Positions 44,832-53,946 of a DNA stretch of 64,000 bases are shown piece by piece; position 1 is the stretch's first letter; each line of letters opens with the position of its first letter. Where the stretch lies: the NCBI RefSeq assembly GCF_019976975.1, contig NZ_AP024630.1, positions 1,302,001 to 1,366,000 of the forward strand, in the 5' to 3' direction. Under the pieces are notes generated by a model. The model was not told where the DNA came from. It ran no database searches and worked only from the letters and a program-made list of their open reading frames with translations. The translations under genes were made by a program, and so were the position numbers. The DNA comes from Arthrobacter sp. NtRootA1 (lineage in GTDB: Bacteria > Actinomycetota > Actinomycetes > Actinomycetales > Micrococcaceae).

Positions 44832-45196
44832 GGATCAATCCTGCCACGGTGGGGGCGTCGGGCCGCAGGGGAATGTGAAATGCAACACACCTCCGTTAAG
44901 TCCAGTCGTTGGACATCCGGGGCTCGTCATTGGAATTCCGCGGAATGTCAGGATTTGTTCATGCAAAGTGATGAGGGGCTTTCGTTTTGGCCCTAGCCAG
45001 CTGCGCCACGGCGGAAAACGTTGGGCGTGGCGCATCCCACGTTTCTACAGATTCTTGATTATTATCTCGGCGCGGCTTGACTGGTGGGTAGTTACACGCG
45101 TGTAATTAGTAATCAACGCCGCTGCACAGATTTCCGGAACACCGCCGGGAATCGGAAATACATCCAAGCAGCAGCTGCAAAATCAGGAGGGACGCC
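44832..45196. other. 365-bp gap before whiB
   Basis: Besides the whiB promoter, it holds the 12-bp palindrome ATTCCGCGGAAT (44935-44946) and a hairpin TGCGCCACG/CGTGGCGCA (45002-45010, 45026-45034). No open frame in it looks coding. A small RNA or long leader cannot be excluded. Confidence 0.4.
45077..45106 (+). promoter_or_regulatory. whiB promoter with overlapping palindrome
   Basis: TTGACT (45077-45082) and TGTAAT (45101-45106) are spaced by 18 bp. The 14-bp perfect palindrome TTACACGCGTGTAA (45092-45105) covers the spacer and most of the -10, a layout typical for repression by a dimeric regulator. The leader to the start is about 85 nt. Confidence 0.6.
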
Positions 45197-45742
45197 ATGG
45201 GGCAAGCGTTGCGTATCCAGGAAGATGCAGTCGTCGCAGAACATGCGTCGGTGAAATACCGTTCGCGGGAAGTGCCAGGGGACTGGTACGTGGACCCAGC
45301 GGATCCGGAAGCGGCAGACCGATACAACCAGAACGTGCAGCAGTCGTTGGAGGATCAAGCAACTGCCCTCCTCGCTGCGCACGAAGCGTTGATCGGGGAC
45401 CTGCCTGCCGGGCCGGACGAAGACCTGGACGACCCTCCCATGGAGTTGCGTCGTCCTCAGGAAATCCCAGGACAGCCGGTGTGGATCGGACTGCCGAGCC
45501 AAGGTGACTTCGATGACGAGGGCGAACTCGGTTGGCAGACTGACGCCCTGTGCGCCCAGACGGATCCGGAAGCATTCTTTCCGGAGAAGGGCGGATCAAC
45601 GAGGGATGCGAAGAAGGTCTGCGGAGCGTGCAATGTGCGTTCGCAGTGCCTTGAGTACGCCCTCGCAAACGACGAACGATTCGGCATCTGGGGCGGGCTC
45701 TCTGAGCGCGAACGTCGCCGGCTAAGGAAGCGGGCAGTCTAA
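45197..45742 (+). CDS. WhiB family transcription factor with long N-terminal extension
   Basis: 181 aa. WhiB proteins carry a redox-sensitive [4Fe-4S] cluster and bind the sigma factor to control cell division, differentiation or stress. Four cysteines at residues 119, 142, 145 and 151 (CxxC at 142-145) and the turn FGIWGGLSERERRRLRKR are complete. The first 110 residues are an acidic extension not needed for the fold. The ATG at 45197 follows AGGAGGGA at good spacing, so the long form is likely the real one. The position next to the GT/DUF5719 genes is that of WhiB2. Confidence 0.9.
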   Translation: MGQALRIQEDAVVAEHASVKYRSREVPGDWYVDPADPEAADRYNQNVQQSLEDQATALLAAHEALIGDLPAGPDEDLDDPPMELRRPQEIPGQPVWIGLPSQGDFDDEGELGWQTDALCAQTDPEAFFPEKGGSTRDAKKVCGACNVRSQCLEYALANDERFGIWGGLSERERRRLRKRAV

Positions 45743-45771
45743 TTCTTAAGGAAGTACACGTTACCGCCGTC

Positions 45772-48700
45772 GTGGTTGCCCACGACGGCGGGAGCTATCT
45801 CCCCAGGACCTTGGCGGCACTGTCGGACCAGACTCGTTCGGCAGATGCCGCCATTGGCATTGATACAGGATCCACGGACAACTCCCTCGACTTGCTCCGT
45901 GCGGCCTTGGGGCAAGCAAATGTCACCAAATTCGTCCAGCCCAAGTCTGGTTTTGGTGCCGCTGTCCAGGCGGGCTTGGACGAGCTTGCTCCCGCAGGTG
46001 CTGCCCAGCATGAGGACGTGGCCAAAAACGCAGAAGCGGCCGGTGCTGTCCAAGCCGGTGCAGTCCAATGGATCTGGCTCCTTCATGACGACGCCGCTCC
46101 AGCACCCGACGCCTTGGCCGAGCTTCTCCACGCAGTGGAACGGACCACTTCGGTAACAGTTGCCGGCTGCAAACAGCTCGGATGGGACGACGACCGTCAC
46201 GTGGTGGATGTTGGCCTGTCCACCAGCCGTTGGGCTGAACGGCTCACGCTGATCGACGCCGATGAAGTAGATCAAGGGCAATACGATGCCCGCTCCGACA
46301 CTTTTGCCGTGAACTCTGGCGGCATGTTGATCCGCAGGGACGTCTGGGACCAGTTGCAGGGTTTTGACCCTGCCTTGCCCGGCAGCGGCGACGACGTCGA
46401 TTTCTGCTGGCGCAACTGGCTTGCCGGAAACCGTGTAGTGGTGGTGCCTAGCGCGCGCATGTTCCACGTGGAGCACCGCCCGCATGGCCTGGGTACGTCC
46501 TCCGCGGCACGCAAAGCACAAATTCACATGCGCCTCAAACACACGCCGTGGTGGAACCTGCCGTTCCAGGCCGTGGGGGCGCTCTTGGGCGCAGTTGTCC
46601 GTCTGGTGCTGAGCATTCTGGTCAAGGAACCGGGCTACGGATTCTCCCAGTTCACGGCCACTATTGCCGGCTTGGTGCGGCCCCTCGCTATCGCAAGGGG
46701 CCGCCGGATTGCAGCGAGGACCCGCCGTGTACACCGCTCGGTGGTCCGGGGCCTCCAAGCGACGTCGCGCGAGGTCCGTGCCAACAGGCGTTCCCTGCTG
46801 GAGGCGATCCGCCCCAGCGAGGAAACTACGGTGGCCTCGGATCTTCTCGCCCCCGAACCCAGCGGCGATGCCTCTGACGATTTCGCCGCCCTGGCCACCA
46901 ACGAACGCGGGTGGGTTGGCACCGGTGCAGTCGTTGCTGCCCTCATCGCGTTTGCCGTTTCATTCGTTGGGCTTTTCGGCCTCCTTCGCACGGGAATTGT
47001 GGCCGGAGGGGGGCTCCTCCCGCTGTCCGAGTCACCTTCCGATATCTGGGCCAACGCCTCCTCGTGGTGGATTTCCCTCGGCGCGGGACTGCCCGGGCAC
47101 GCCGATCCATTCGCTTACGTATTGTGGCTTCTTTCCTTGTTTGGCGGCGGCGATGGCAACTCGGCAACCGTGTGGTTGCTGATCCTGGCGATGCCACTCT
47201 CTGCGATCGGTGCCTGGTTCGCTGCCGGGGCTTTGACTACCCGGCGCCGGTTCCGGATTGTTGCGGCTCTGGCCTGGTCCGGGGCACCCGCACTGCTGGT
47301 AGCCATAAACCAGGGCAGGCCGGGAGCCTTGGTGGCCCACGTCCTGATGCCATTGCTGATGCTGGCGCTGATACGCGCGTCGGGTTCGGCGATAGGGCGG
47401 GCCCATTCCGTACGGGCACCCTTCACGCGTCGCCCGGCACCGGTGCTCGGAAAACCGGGTATAAACGGCACGCCGTCCTGGACCGCCGCGGCGGCTGCTG
47501 GCTTGGCCATGGCTGCAATCACTGCTTCGGCGCCGTCGCTCTTGGGACCAATCACGGTGGTCGTGGTTCTGGTAGCCGTGGTGCTCGGAACGCGCGGAAA
47601 GACAATGTGGTGGTCCCTCTTGCCCAGCGCCGCGCTGTTCATTCCCTACGGCATTTCGGTTCTTGACCGCCCCCGTTCGTTGCTTGGCGACCCCGGCCTG
47701 CCGCTCAGTTTCGACGCTGCACCACTGTGGCAGCAGTTCCTGGGCCAGCCCCTGGCCTTCGACATCGACGGCGGCCTCACAGGTCTTGGGATGTTCGGGC
47801 CTGGCGCTGTGCCTTGGGCTCTGGTGCTTGCTCTGCTGGTCAGCGTCCCCGTACTTCTCCTGGCTGTAGCGGCGCTGTTCCTTCCCGGTAAGCGCACCGC
47901 CCTTGCCCGCGTCTTTTGGTTGGCCGCGCTGGCTACCTTGGGCAGCAGTTGGCTGATGGGCCATGTGGCCACCGGTGTCAACAACAATGTGATTGTTGGT
48001 CCCTTCACTGGACCGGCCGTTTCAGCGGCGGGCATCCTCCTGCTGGCTGCGGCGTTGCTCGGTGCCGATAAAATCTTCGCCGTTCCCACCAGGACGCCTG
48101 ATACCGTCCGTTGGAAGTCGCCCCTGCGGCGCATAGCTTCAGGCGTGGCACTTGCTCTCCTCGTCGGTGGACCTTTGGCCGGGATGGCGGCGTGGGCGGG
48201 ACAAAACGTCCTGCAGCCCCTGTCGGAGGCCCCAGTCGCTGCCGATACCGCTAACGCCCTTCCGTCAGATACGGGTAACAAGCCATCCTTGGGCTCTGCC
48301 CGCCAGGTTCGGCCGGTGGACAACGGCACCTTGCCGGCAACCGCCGTCGACCGTGGCCAAGGACCCGAACGTACGCGAACGTTGGTTATCACCAGCGGCG
48401 AGCAGGGCGCCTTTACGTCCTCCCTGATGCGTGGTGACGGGACTACGCTGGACAGCTTGTCCACGATCGCGTCGGCCAGGACCATTATTGGCGCACCCGG
48501 CAGGGAAGAGATTGCCACCGACGACGCCGCTACCGCATCCCTCCGCAGGGCAGTGGCCACCATTGTGGCCAGCACAGGGGTAGACCCTCGCAACGATTTG
48601 GAACAACTCGGTGCCGGTTTTGTGGTGCTCAAGGCCGCTGATGACGCAGCCCAGCTGACCGCCAGCAGGATCGACGCCGTTCCAGGCCTCGTTGCTGTTG

Positions 48701-49161
48701 GACAAACCGACGCCGGATGGTTGTGGCGCGTAACCCCGCGGAATTCCGCTGCCGCCACTGCTGCAGACACGGCCCATAGGGTTCGCATTCTCAACGCCCA
48801 AGGTGAGGCCATCGGCACTCTGCCCTCAGAAGAGGTGTCCGTGGACGCAGCAGTGCCGGCGGGTGATGAGGGCCGCCGGGTGGTCCTGGCCGAACGGTCC
48901 GATCCCGGCTGGAGTGCTTGGATGGATGGGCGCCAGCTGAAATCGACCACGTCCGGATGGGCCCAGGCTTTCGAACTTCCGGCCAATGGAGGCCACCTCG
49001 AAATCCGGTACACCAACCCTTGGGGTTTTTGGTTTGGGATCCTCCAGGCCGTGGTGTTCGGACTGACAGTGCTTCTGGCCGTTCCGATGCCCGCCCGCCG
49101 CTCGCGAACCGGCATGTCGAGGGACGAAGTCTCCCTCCGTAAGGAGTACAGCAGTGTCTGA
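45772..49161 (+). CDS. Giant membrane glycosyltransferase (GT2 plus multi-helix domain)
   Basis: 1129 aa as counted from the GTG at 45772. Residues 1-230 are a GT-A domain: VVAHDGGSYLPRTLAALSDQ, WLLHDDAAP as the metal-binding DxD equivalent, and SGDDVDFCWRNWLAG. The rest has a pair of helices, then about 10-12 further ones between residues 380 and 820, a periplasmic C-terminal domain and one last helix. It probably builds a wall or extracellular polysaccharide. The first beta strand would be cut by the GTG start: VTAVVVAHDGG needs residues from 45760, where the codon is GTT (see findings). It is 30 nt from whiB and overlaps the next gene by 8 nt. Confidence 0.88.
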   Translation: MVAHDGGSYLPRTLAALSDQTRSADAAIGIDTGSTDNSLDLLRAALGQANVTKFVQPKSGFGAAVQAGLDELAPAGAAQHEDVAKNAEAAGAVQAGAVQWIWLLHDDAAPAPDALAELLHAVERTTSVTVAGCKQLGWDDDRHVVDVGLSTSRWAERLTLIDADEVDQGQYDARSDTFAVNSGGMLIRRDVWDQLQGFDPALPGSGDDVDFCWRNWLAGNRVVVVPSARMFHVEHRPHGLGTSSAARKAQIHMRLKHTPWWNLPFQAVGALLGAVVRLVLSILVKEPGYGFSQFTATIAGLVRPLAIARGRRIAARTRRVHRSVVRGLQATSREVRANRRSLLEAIRPSEETTVASDLLAPEPSGDASDDFAALATNERGWVGTGAVVAALIAFAVSFVGLFGLLRTGIVAGGGLLPLSESPSDIWANASSWWISLGAGLPGHADPFAYVLWLLSLFGGGDGNSATVWLLILAMPLSAIGAWFAAGALTTRRRFRIVAALAWSGAPALLVAINQGRPGALVAHVLMPLLMLALIRASGSAIGRAHSVRAPFTRRPAPVLGKPGINGTPSWTAAAAAGLAMAAITASAPSLLGPITVVVVLVAVVLGTRGKTMWWSLLPSAALFIPYGISVLDRPRSLLGDPGLPLSFDAAPLWQQFLGQPLAFDIDGGLTGLGMFGPGAVPWALVLALLVSVPVLLLAVAALFLPGKRTALARVFWLAALATLGSSWLMGHVATGVNNNVIVGPFTGPAVSAAGILLLAAALLGADKIFAVPTRTPDTVRWKSPLRRIASGVALALLVGGPLAGMAAWAGQNVLQPLSEAPVAADTANALPSDTGNKPSLGSARQVRPVDNGTLPATAVDRGQGPERTRTLVITSGEQGAFTSSLMRGDGTTLDSLSTIASARTIIGAPGREEIATDDAATASLRRAVATIVASTGVDPRNDLEQLGAGFVVLKAADDAAQLTASRIDAVPGLVAVGQTDAGWLWRVTPRNSAAATAADTAHRVRILNAQGEAIGTLPSEEVSVDAAVPAGDEGRRVVLAERSDPGWSAWMDGRQLKSTTSGWAQAFELPANGGHLEIRYTNPWGFWFGILQAVVFGLTVLLAVPMPARRSRTGMSRDEVSLRKEYSSV

Positions 49162-50830
49162 GGATCCAAAGAAGCAGGTGGACGATAACGGGAAGCGCGG
49201 TTCCGCGAAGGATGCACGCAACTCCGCCAAGGATGCTCGTTCCAGCAAGAGCGCCCGCAGCTCCAACAAGGGGATCATCACAGGGGTCTTGTCCGCAGCG
49301 GTGATCCTTGCCGCTGGAGGCGGAGCAGTCGCGGCCACCTCGATGGTTCCAGCGCCGTCTGGCGGCTCTGCCGTGGATATCCGGCAAGCCGATGTCCCGG
49401 CGGGGCGCTCCCTGGGCGTCTGCCCGGAACCAGCGCGCCTTGTCACGGGAACAGAGGTGGACACCGATGCTGAATTCAGCCCGGTTTCCACCACGGCCAC
49501 CAGCGCGCTCAACGCACTGGTCCTGAGCAATCCCGCAGGCACCATTCCGGGTAGTAAGGTGACGTCGCTGGCAGGGGACACAGTTGCGGAAATTGCCAAG
49601 ACCCCCACGAGTACACCATCGCCCAGTTCCGGTCCACCCGTCCTGGCGGCAGCGGCTGCATCTATCAGCCCGGTGACCGCACCTACCGTGGTGGGCGCTG
49701 ACCCCATCGGAAACGAACAAGCATCCGTGGCCGCGAATCTGAGCTACTCAGCCAAGGACGGTGATCTCCGTGGCCTGGCAGCGGCTCCGTGCCAGAAACC
49801 CGGAAACGACGCTTGGCTGCTGGGTTCGGACACTGCGCTTGGCCGGACCGCGGTCCTGAACCTCAGCAATGCATCGGAGACGCCCGCTACCGTCAACCTG
49901 GACCTCTTCGGCGCCCAGGGACAGATCCAAGCGCCAGGCGCACGGGGTCTCCTGGTGGCGCCAGGGACAACACGCTCGGTAAATCTTGCCGGCCTTGCCC
50001 CCGGCGAATCCCAACTGGCAGTGCACGTACGCAGCTCGGGTGGACCCGTTGCCGGGACCATCCAGCAGAGCGTGCTGCGCGGACTTGTGCCGGGTGGAGT
50101 GGAGTTCCTGTCTTCAGGTTCCGGGCCTTCCAACCTCCAGGTGATGGCCGGCGTCGACATCCAGGATGCAGCGGCGATCAAGGCGCTGGGCAGTAAAGCG
50201 GGCTTTACCGATGCCGTTCCCGCGCTTCAAATAGCCGTACCTGGGTCCACGGACGCCGTGGTTCAAGTCCGGCTGTACGGCGCCAACGGTGAGCGCCAAC
50301 TCCCCAACGGGGGAGTAGTAACTGTCAAGGGCGGCACGGTAGCTACGTTGGACCTCGACGGCGTTCCGGCCGGCAGCTACACCGTGAGCGCGAGTTCTGA
50401 CGTCGCGTTCGTGGCTTCAACCCGGATCGCGCGGGGGGCTAAAGCGGAGGAGCCAACGGATTTCGCTTGGTCGCCGTCCTCGGCCCGCCTGGGCAGCCAG
50501 CATGTGGTGGCAGTGCCCCGTGACGGGCAGAGTTTCTTCAGCTTCGGTGTTCCTGAAGGACGCGCAACTGTTAGCTACGCACCGGTGACAGCCGATGGCA
50601 AGGTGGGCAAGTCCGTGGATGTGGACATGTCCGGCGGCACAACATCGCTGATCGAGCTTCCAGCTAAATCCGGGCAGGCAGTGGTCGCCGGATACGTGGT
50701 TTCAGCATCAGGGGACCCTGCGTATGGGGCACTTATCCTGGGTAGGCAGGATCGCGCCGACGTCTCGGTGCTGGGCATCCAGGATGCTGCTGCCGGGCTC
50801 GAAAAAGTTCCCGTGACTGTGGGCTACTAG
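49154..50830 (+). CDS. DUF5719 family protein
   Basis: 558 aa. A charged cytoplasmic N-terminus (KDARNSAKDARSSKSARSSN) is followed by one helix near residues 37-58 and a large extracellular beta-rich region with repeated 90-100-residue units: RTAVLNLSNASETPATVNLD, DAVVQVRLYGANGERQLP and similar. This is actinobacterial DUF5719, usually encoded after the large GT; it may bind the polymer or stabilise the enzyme. GTG at 49154 with AAGGAG just upstream. Confidence 0.85.
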   Translation: MSEDPKKQVDDNGKRGSAKDARNSAKDARSSKSARSSNKGIITGVLSAAVILAAGGGAVAATSMVPAPSGGSAVDIRQADVPAGRSLGVCPEPARLVTGTEVDTDAEFSPVSTTATSALNALVLSNPAGTIPGSKVTSLAGDTVAEIAKTPTSTPSPSSGPPVLAAAAASISPVTAPTVVGADPIGNEQASVAANLSYSAKDGDLRGLAAAPCQKPGNDAWLLGSDTALGRTAVLNLSNASETPATVNLDLFGAQGQIQAPGARGLLVAPGTTRSVNLAGLAPGESQLAVHVRSSGGPVAGTIQQSVLRGLVPGGVEFLSSGSGPSNLQVMAGVDIQDAAAIKALGSKAGFTDAVPALQIAVPGSTDAVVQVRLYGANGERQLPNGGVVTVKGGTVATLDLDGVPAGSYTVSASSDVAFVASTRIARGAKAEEPTDFAWSPSSARLGSQHVVAVPRDGQSFFSFGVPEGRATVSYAPVTADGKVGKSVDVDMSGGTTSLIELPAKSGQAVVAGYVVSASGDPAYGALILGRQDRADVSVLGIQDAAAGLEKVPVTVGY

Positions 50831-50864
50831 GCGCTACGGGCTACTAGGGTTTTGGGCCGCGCGT

Positions 50865-51383
50865 CTACTGGTAACGACGCCGGTACACGGGATCCAGCGT
50901 CTCCGGTGGTACTCCGAGCATTTCTGCGGTGTACTCCACCACGATGTCGTGGACCAAGTCCTGGAGCTCTTCCCGTGTTCCGGCAGTCTGTTCGACCACA
51001 CGGCGGTATACAGCGATCATGGGTGCTTCACCGCGGTTGCCCGGAGTGTAGGAGCCCATGGGGGCTGCCGTACCTTCGGCCACCAATTGCTCCAGGTTCG
51101 GCGGGATTTCGTCGACGGCGAAGAGCACGCCATCCAACTGCTTGCCCCACATATCCTGGAGGCGTTCAGCTGAGTCCAGCACCATGTCGTCGAAGCGCTC
51201 GGCACGGGTCCGGAAGCCGGGAAGACTGGGGAGCATGAGTTCCCCGCGCAGTCCTCTGCCGTGACGGTTTCTCCGGCGCCGCCGGAAACCACGGACATCC
51301 GAGCCGGTGTGTTCCTTTGCCTGATCGCCTTCGGCGTCAGTCCACCGGATTGTGAAGCCAGGAACATGTGGCTGTGACTGCAT
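50865..51383 (-). CDS. Metallopeptidase family protein (actinobacterial zincin-like)
   Basis: 172 aa from the ATG at 51383. The C-terminal two-thirds matches the small metallopeptidase family near DUF3499: FDDMVLDSAERLQDMWGKQL, GTREELQDLVHDIVVEYTAE. The HEXXH motif usual for zincins is not seen; the equivalent segment reads VHDIVVEYTAEM, so enzyme activity is uncertain. The first 45 residues are Arg-rich and poorly conserved, but TAAAGT 6 nt upstream supports the ATG. It faces the DUF5719 gene tail-to-tail and is divergent from DUF3499. Confidence 0.75.
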   Translation of the reverse strand: MQSQPHVPGFTIRWTDAEGDQAKEHTGSDVRGFRRRRRNRHGRGLRGELMLPSLPGFRTRAERFDDMVLDSAERLQDMWGKQLDGVLFAVDEIPPNLEQLVAEGTAAPMGSYTPGNRGEAPMIAVYRRVVEQTAGTREELQDLVHDIVVEYTAEMLGVPPETLDPVYRRRYQ

Positions 51384-51389
51384 ATATCG

Positions 51390-51395
51390 ACTTTA
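51390..51395 (-). promoter_or_regulatory. -10 element of metallopeptidase-family gene, leaderless
   Basis: TAAAGT on the minus strand, 6 nt (CGATAT) before the ATG at 51383. Confidence 0.5.
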
Positions 51396-51524
51396 GTCCC
51401 GAGGAACCGCCAACGCGACATCATGGCGAACAGCGCGCCGTGACCGGCGCAGACTGCAGCTTCCGGGCGGCCACGGCCAGCCAATGCACAGGGTAGGGGC
51501 CAAAGGGCGCTAATCTGGGATGTT

Positions 51525-51902
51525 GTGGGTGCTATTCGTCAGTGTTCAAGGTCCGCCTGCCGCCAATCCGCGGTGGCTACTTTGACGTACGTGTATGCCG
51601 AGTCCACGGCGGTGCTCGGACCGCTGGCCACGTACGCCGAACCCCATGCGTACGATCTTTGCGCCCAGCATGCAGAATCCCTCACGGTTCCGCGGGGCTG
51701 GGAAGTCCTGCGGCTGGCTATGCCAACAACACCTCCGGAGCCTGGCCCGGATGACCTGCTGGCACTTGCCAACGCGGTGCGGGAAGCTGCTTCAGCGGCA
51801 ACGGACACCCCACCCCGTACCAGTCGGCCGCATGTGGAGCCGCCGGTAGTGGTTGAAGGTACGCGCCGCGGCCACCTGCGGATTCTGCGCGAACCGTCCT
51901 AG
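51525..51902 (+). CDS. DUF3499 family protein
   Basis: 125 aa. The N-terminal half holds cysteines in IRQCSRSACRQSAVATLTYV and YDLCAQHAESLTVPRGWEV, a zinc-finger-like C-x4-C...C-x2-H pattern typical of DUF3499; the C-terminal half is disordered and proline-rich. Function unknown. It is the standing neighbour of Trm112 and ahcY in actinobacteria. GTG at 51525, with TAATCT 8 nt before it, perhaps near-leaderless. Confidence 0.85.
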   Translation: MGAIRQCSRSACRQSAVATLTYVYAESTAVLGPLATYAEPHAYDLCAQHAESLTVPRGWEVLRLAMPTTPPEPGPDDLLALANAVREAASAATDTPPRTSRPHVEPPVVVEGTRRGHLRILREPS

Positions 51903-51977
51903 TCCGTCCTGGCCCTGCGACGTGCGGCCCCGGGGACTCAAATCGTCCGCGGCTCCTTGCGGGATGCTCCTGCGCTG

Positions 51978-51983
51978 TAGGCT
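51978..51983 (+). promoter_or_regulatory. Possible -10 element for Trm112 gene
   Basis: TAGGCT, about 60 nt before the Trm112 ATG. TTGCGG lies 15 bp upstream, which is short for a -35. Confidence 0.3.
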
Positions 51984-52043
51984 GGAATCTGCAGATAAAT
52001 CCGCCAGCGGCGCCAAACCCGCGCCATCCAGGGAGCATCATTC

Positions 52044-52262
52044 ATGCCAAAGGTCAGTCCTGAACTGTTGTCCATCCTGCGCTGCCCCGTGACGGGCTCA
52101 CCGCTGGTCCAGGAGGGTGAGGAGCTTGTTTCAACGGCTGCCGCCGAGAACGGTGAAAAGGTCCGTTACGCGATCGAGGACGGCATTCCCCTGCTTCTGC
52201 CCCCGGAACTGCTTGCTGCCTCCAGCGCCGCAAGCTCGGGCCAGCACCACCCCAAAGCCTGA
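52044..52262 (+). CDS. Trm112 family protein
   Basis: 72 aa. Small zinc-type partner proteins that stabilise methyltransferases in eukaryotes and archaea; the bacterial role is less clear. PKVSPELLSILRCPVTGSPL and YAIEDGIPLLLP are the family blocks; of the usual four zinc cysteines only one (RCPVTG) remains, so metal binding is probably lost. The start ATG follows GGGAGCA. It lies 46 nt before ahcY, so the two are probably co-transcribed. Confidence 0.88.
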   Translation: MPKVSPELLSILRCPVTGSPLVQEGEELVSTAAAENGEKVRYAIEDGIPLLLPPELLAASSAASSGQHHPKA

Positions 52263-52308
52263 CGTACTTCCAGAACTGCAATCCGCACGGTACACCTAAA
52301 GGACTTCC

Positions 52309-53787
52309 ATGACTTTCGACTACAAAGTGGCTGACATTTCCCTTGCCGAGGCAGGCCGCCACCAGATCCGTCTCGCTGAGCACGAAATGCCGGGCCTCAT
52401 GTCACTTCGTGCCGAGTTTGGCCCCTCGCAACCGCTTAAGGGCGCCCGCATCGCCGGTTCGCTGCACATGACGGTCCAGACAGCCGTCCTCATTGAAACC
52501 CTCACAGCCTTGGGCGCCGAGGTTCGTTGGGCCTCGTGCAACATTTTCTCCACCCAGGACGAGGCCGCAGCCGCAGTCGTCGTCGGTAAAGGCACCCCGG
52601 AAGATCCGCAAGGCGTTCCCGTCTTCGCCTGGAAGGGCGAAACGCTCGAGGAATACTGGTGGACCGCCGAGCAGATCCTTACCTGGCCGGGAGCGGACGC
52701 CAACCCGGAGCTGGGGCCGAACATGATTCTGGACGACGGCGGCGATGCCACGCTGCTGCTGCACAAGGGCGTCGATTTCGAAGCTGCAGGTGCCGTTCCC
52801 GCAGCCACCGAGGAAGATCCTGAAGAGTATGTCCTCATTCTGGACCTCCTTCGTCGGACCCTTGCCGAGGACCCGCAGAAGTGGACGCGCATCGCCGCCC
52901 GCATCCAGGGTGTCACCGAAGAGACCACCACGGGTGTCCACCGCCTTTACCAGCTCGCCGAGCAGGGCAAGCTCCTCTTCCCGGCCATCAACGTCAACGA
53001 CTCCGTGACCAAGAGCAAGTTCGACAACAAATACGGCATCCGCCACTCGCTGCCGGACGGCATCAACCGTGCAACGGACGTCCTCATGGGCGGCAAGGTT
53101 GCCGTGGTTTGTGGCTATGGCGACGTCGGCAAGGGCGCGGCAGAAGCGCTGCGGGGCCAGGGTTCGCGCGTTGTAGTTACCGAGATCGACCCCATTTGTG
53201 CCCTGCAAGCCGCCATGGACGGCTACCAAGTGGCCAAGCTGGAATCTGTCCTTGCCCAGGGTGACATCTTCATCACCACCACCGGCAACAAGGACGTCAT
53301 CATGGCCGAGCACATGCTGGGCATGAAGAACAAGGCGATCGTGGGCAACATCGGCCACTTCGATAACGAGATCGACATCGCAGGGCTTGCCAAGGTTCCC
53401 GGCGTCAAAAAGGTGGAAATCAAACCGCAGGTTCACGAGTGGGTCTTCGACGCCGGCTCCGACTCCGAGCGGTCAATCATCGTTCTGTCTGAGGGCAGGC
53501 TCCTGAACCTGGGCAACGCAACGGGCCACCCGTCCTTCGTGATGAGCAACTCGTTCACAAACCAGACGATCGCGCAGATTGAACTCTGGACCAAGAAGGA
53601 CCAGCCGGCCGGCGAACGCGAATACCAGAAGCAGGTTTACGTCCTGCCCAAGATCCTGGACGAAAAGGTGGCACGCCTGCACCTGGATGCGCTTGGCGTG
53701 GAGTTGACGGAACTGAGCAAGGATCAGGCGGACTACCTGGACCTGGACGTTGCGGGCCCTTACAAGCCCGAGCACTACCGTTACTAA
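52309..53787 (+). CDS. ahcY: Adenosylhomocysteinase
   Basis: Splits S-adenosylhomocysteine to adenosine and homocysteine, removing the inhibitor of methyltransferases. 492 aa, with the long bacterial insert. NAD binding [17 protein letters not shown], substrate loops [10 protein letters not shown] and [16 protein letters not shown], and the C-terminal [11 protein letters not shown] (Lys and Tyr at the NAD site of the partner subunit) are complete. ATG with AAAGGA upstream. Confidence 0.97.
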   Translation: MTFDYKVADISLAEAGRHQIRLAEHEMPGLMSLRAEFGPSQPLKGARIAGSLHMTVQTAVLIETLTALGAEVRWASCNIFSTQDEAAAAVVVGKGTPEDPQGVPVFAWKGETLEEYWWTAEQILTWPGADANPELGPNMILDDGGDATLLLHKGVDFEAAGAVPAATEEDPEEYVLILDLLRRTLAEDPQKWTRIAARIQGVTEETTTGVHRLYQLAEQGKLLFPAINVNDSVTKSKFDNKYGIRHSLPDGINRATDVLMGGKVAVVCGYGDVGKGAAEALRGQGSRVVVTEIDPICALQAAMDGYQVAKLESVLAQGDIFITTTGNKDVIMAEHMLGMKNKAIVGNIGHFDNEIDIAGLAKVPGVKKVEIKPQVHEWVFDAGSDSERSIIVLSEGRLLNLGNATGHPSFVMSNSFTNQTIAQIELWTKKDQPAGEREYQKQVYVLPKILDEKVARLHLDALGVELTELSKDQADYLDLDVAGPYKPEHYRY

Positions 53788-53857
53788 GCACCGCCGCTAA
53801 ACCAACTTCAGTTTTGCGGTGGCAGTAACCTCAAAGCGGTAGCTTCAAGCCGCGATG

Positions 53858-53892
53858 AAAGGCCGGACACGTGACCAGCGTGGCCGGCCTTT
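53858..53892 (+). terminator. Terminator after ahcY
   Basis: AAAGGCCGG (53858-53866) and CCGGCCTTT (53884-53892) pair, extended inward by CACG/CGTG. About 70 nt after the stop. Confidence 0.6.
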
Positions 53893-53946
53893 CGGCTAGA
53901 ATTGGGTGTTCAGTATTGCTTGCCGGGGGACAGGAAGACAGGAACC

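Noticed and set aside
44935..44946. ATTCCGCGGAAT palindrome as a second whiB operator
   Set aside because: It lies about 130 bp upstream of the promoter and such short GC palindromes are frequent in this genome; kept only as a note.
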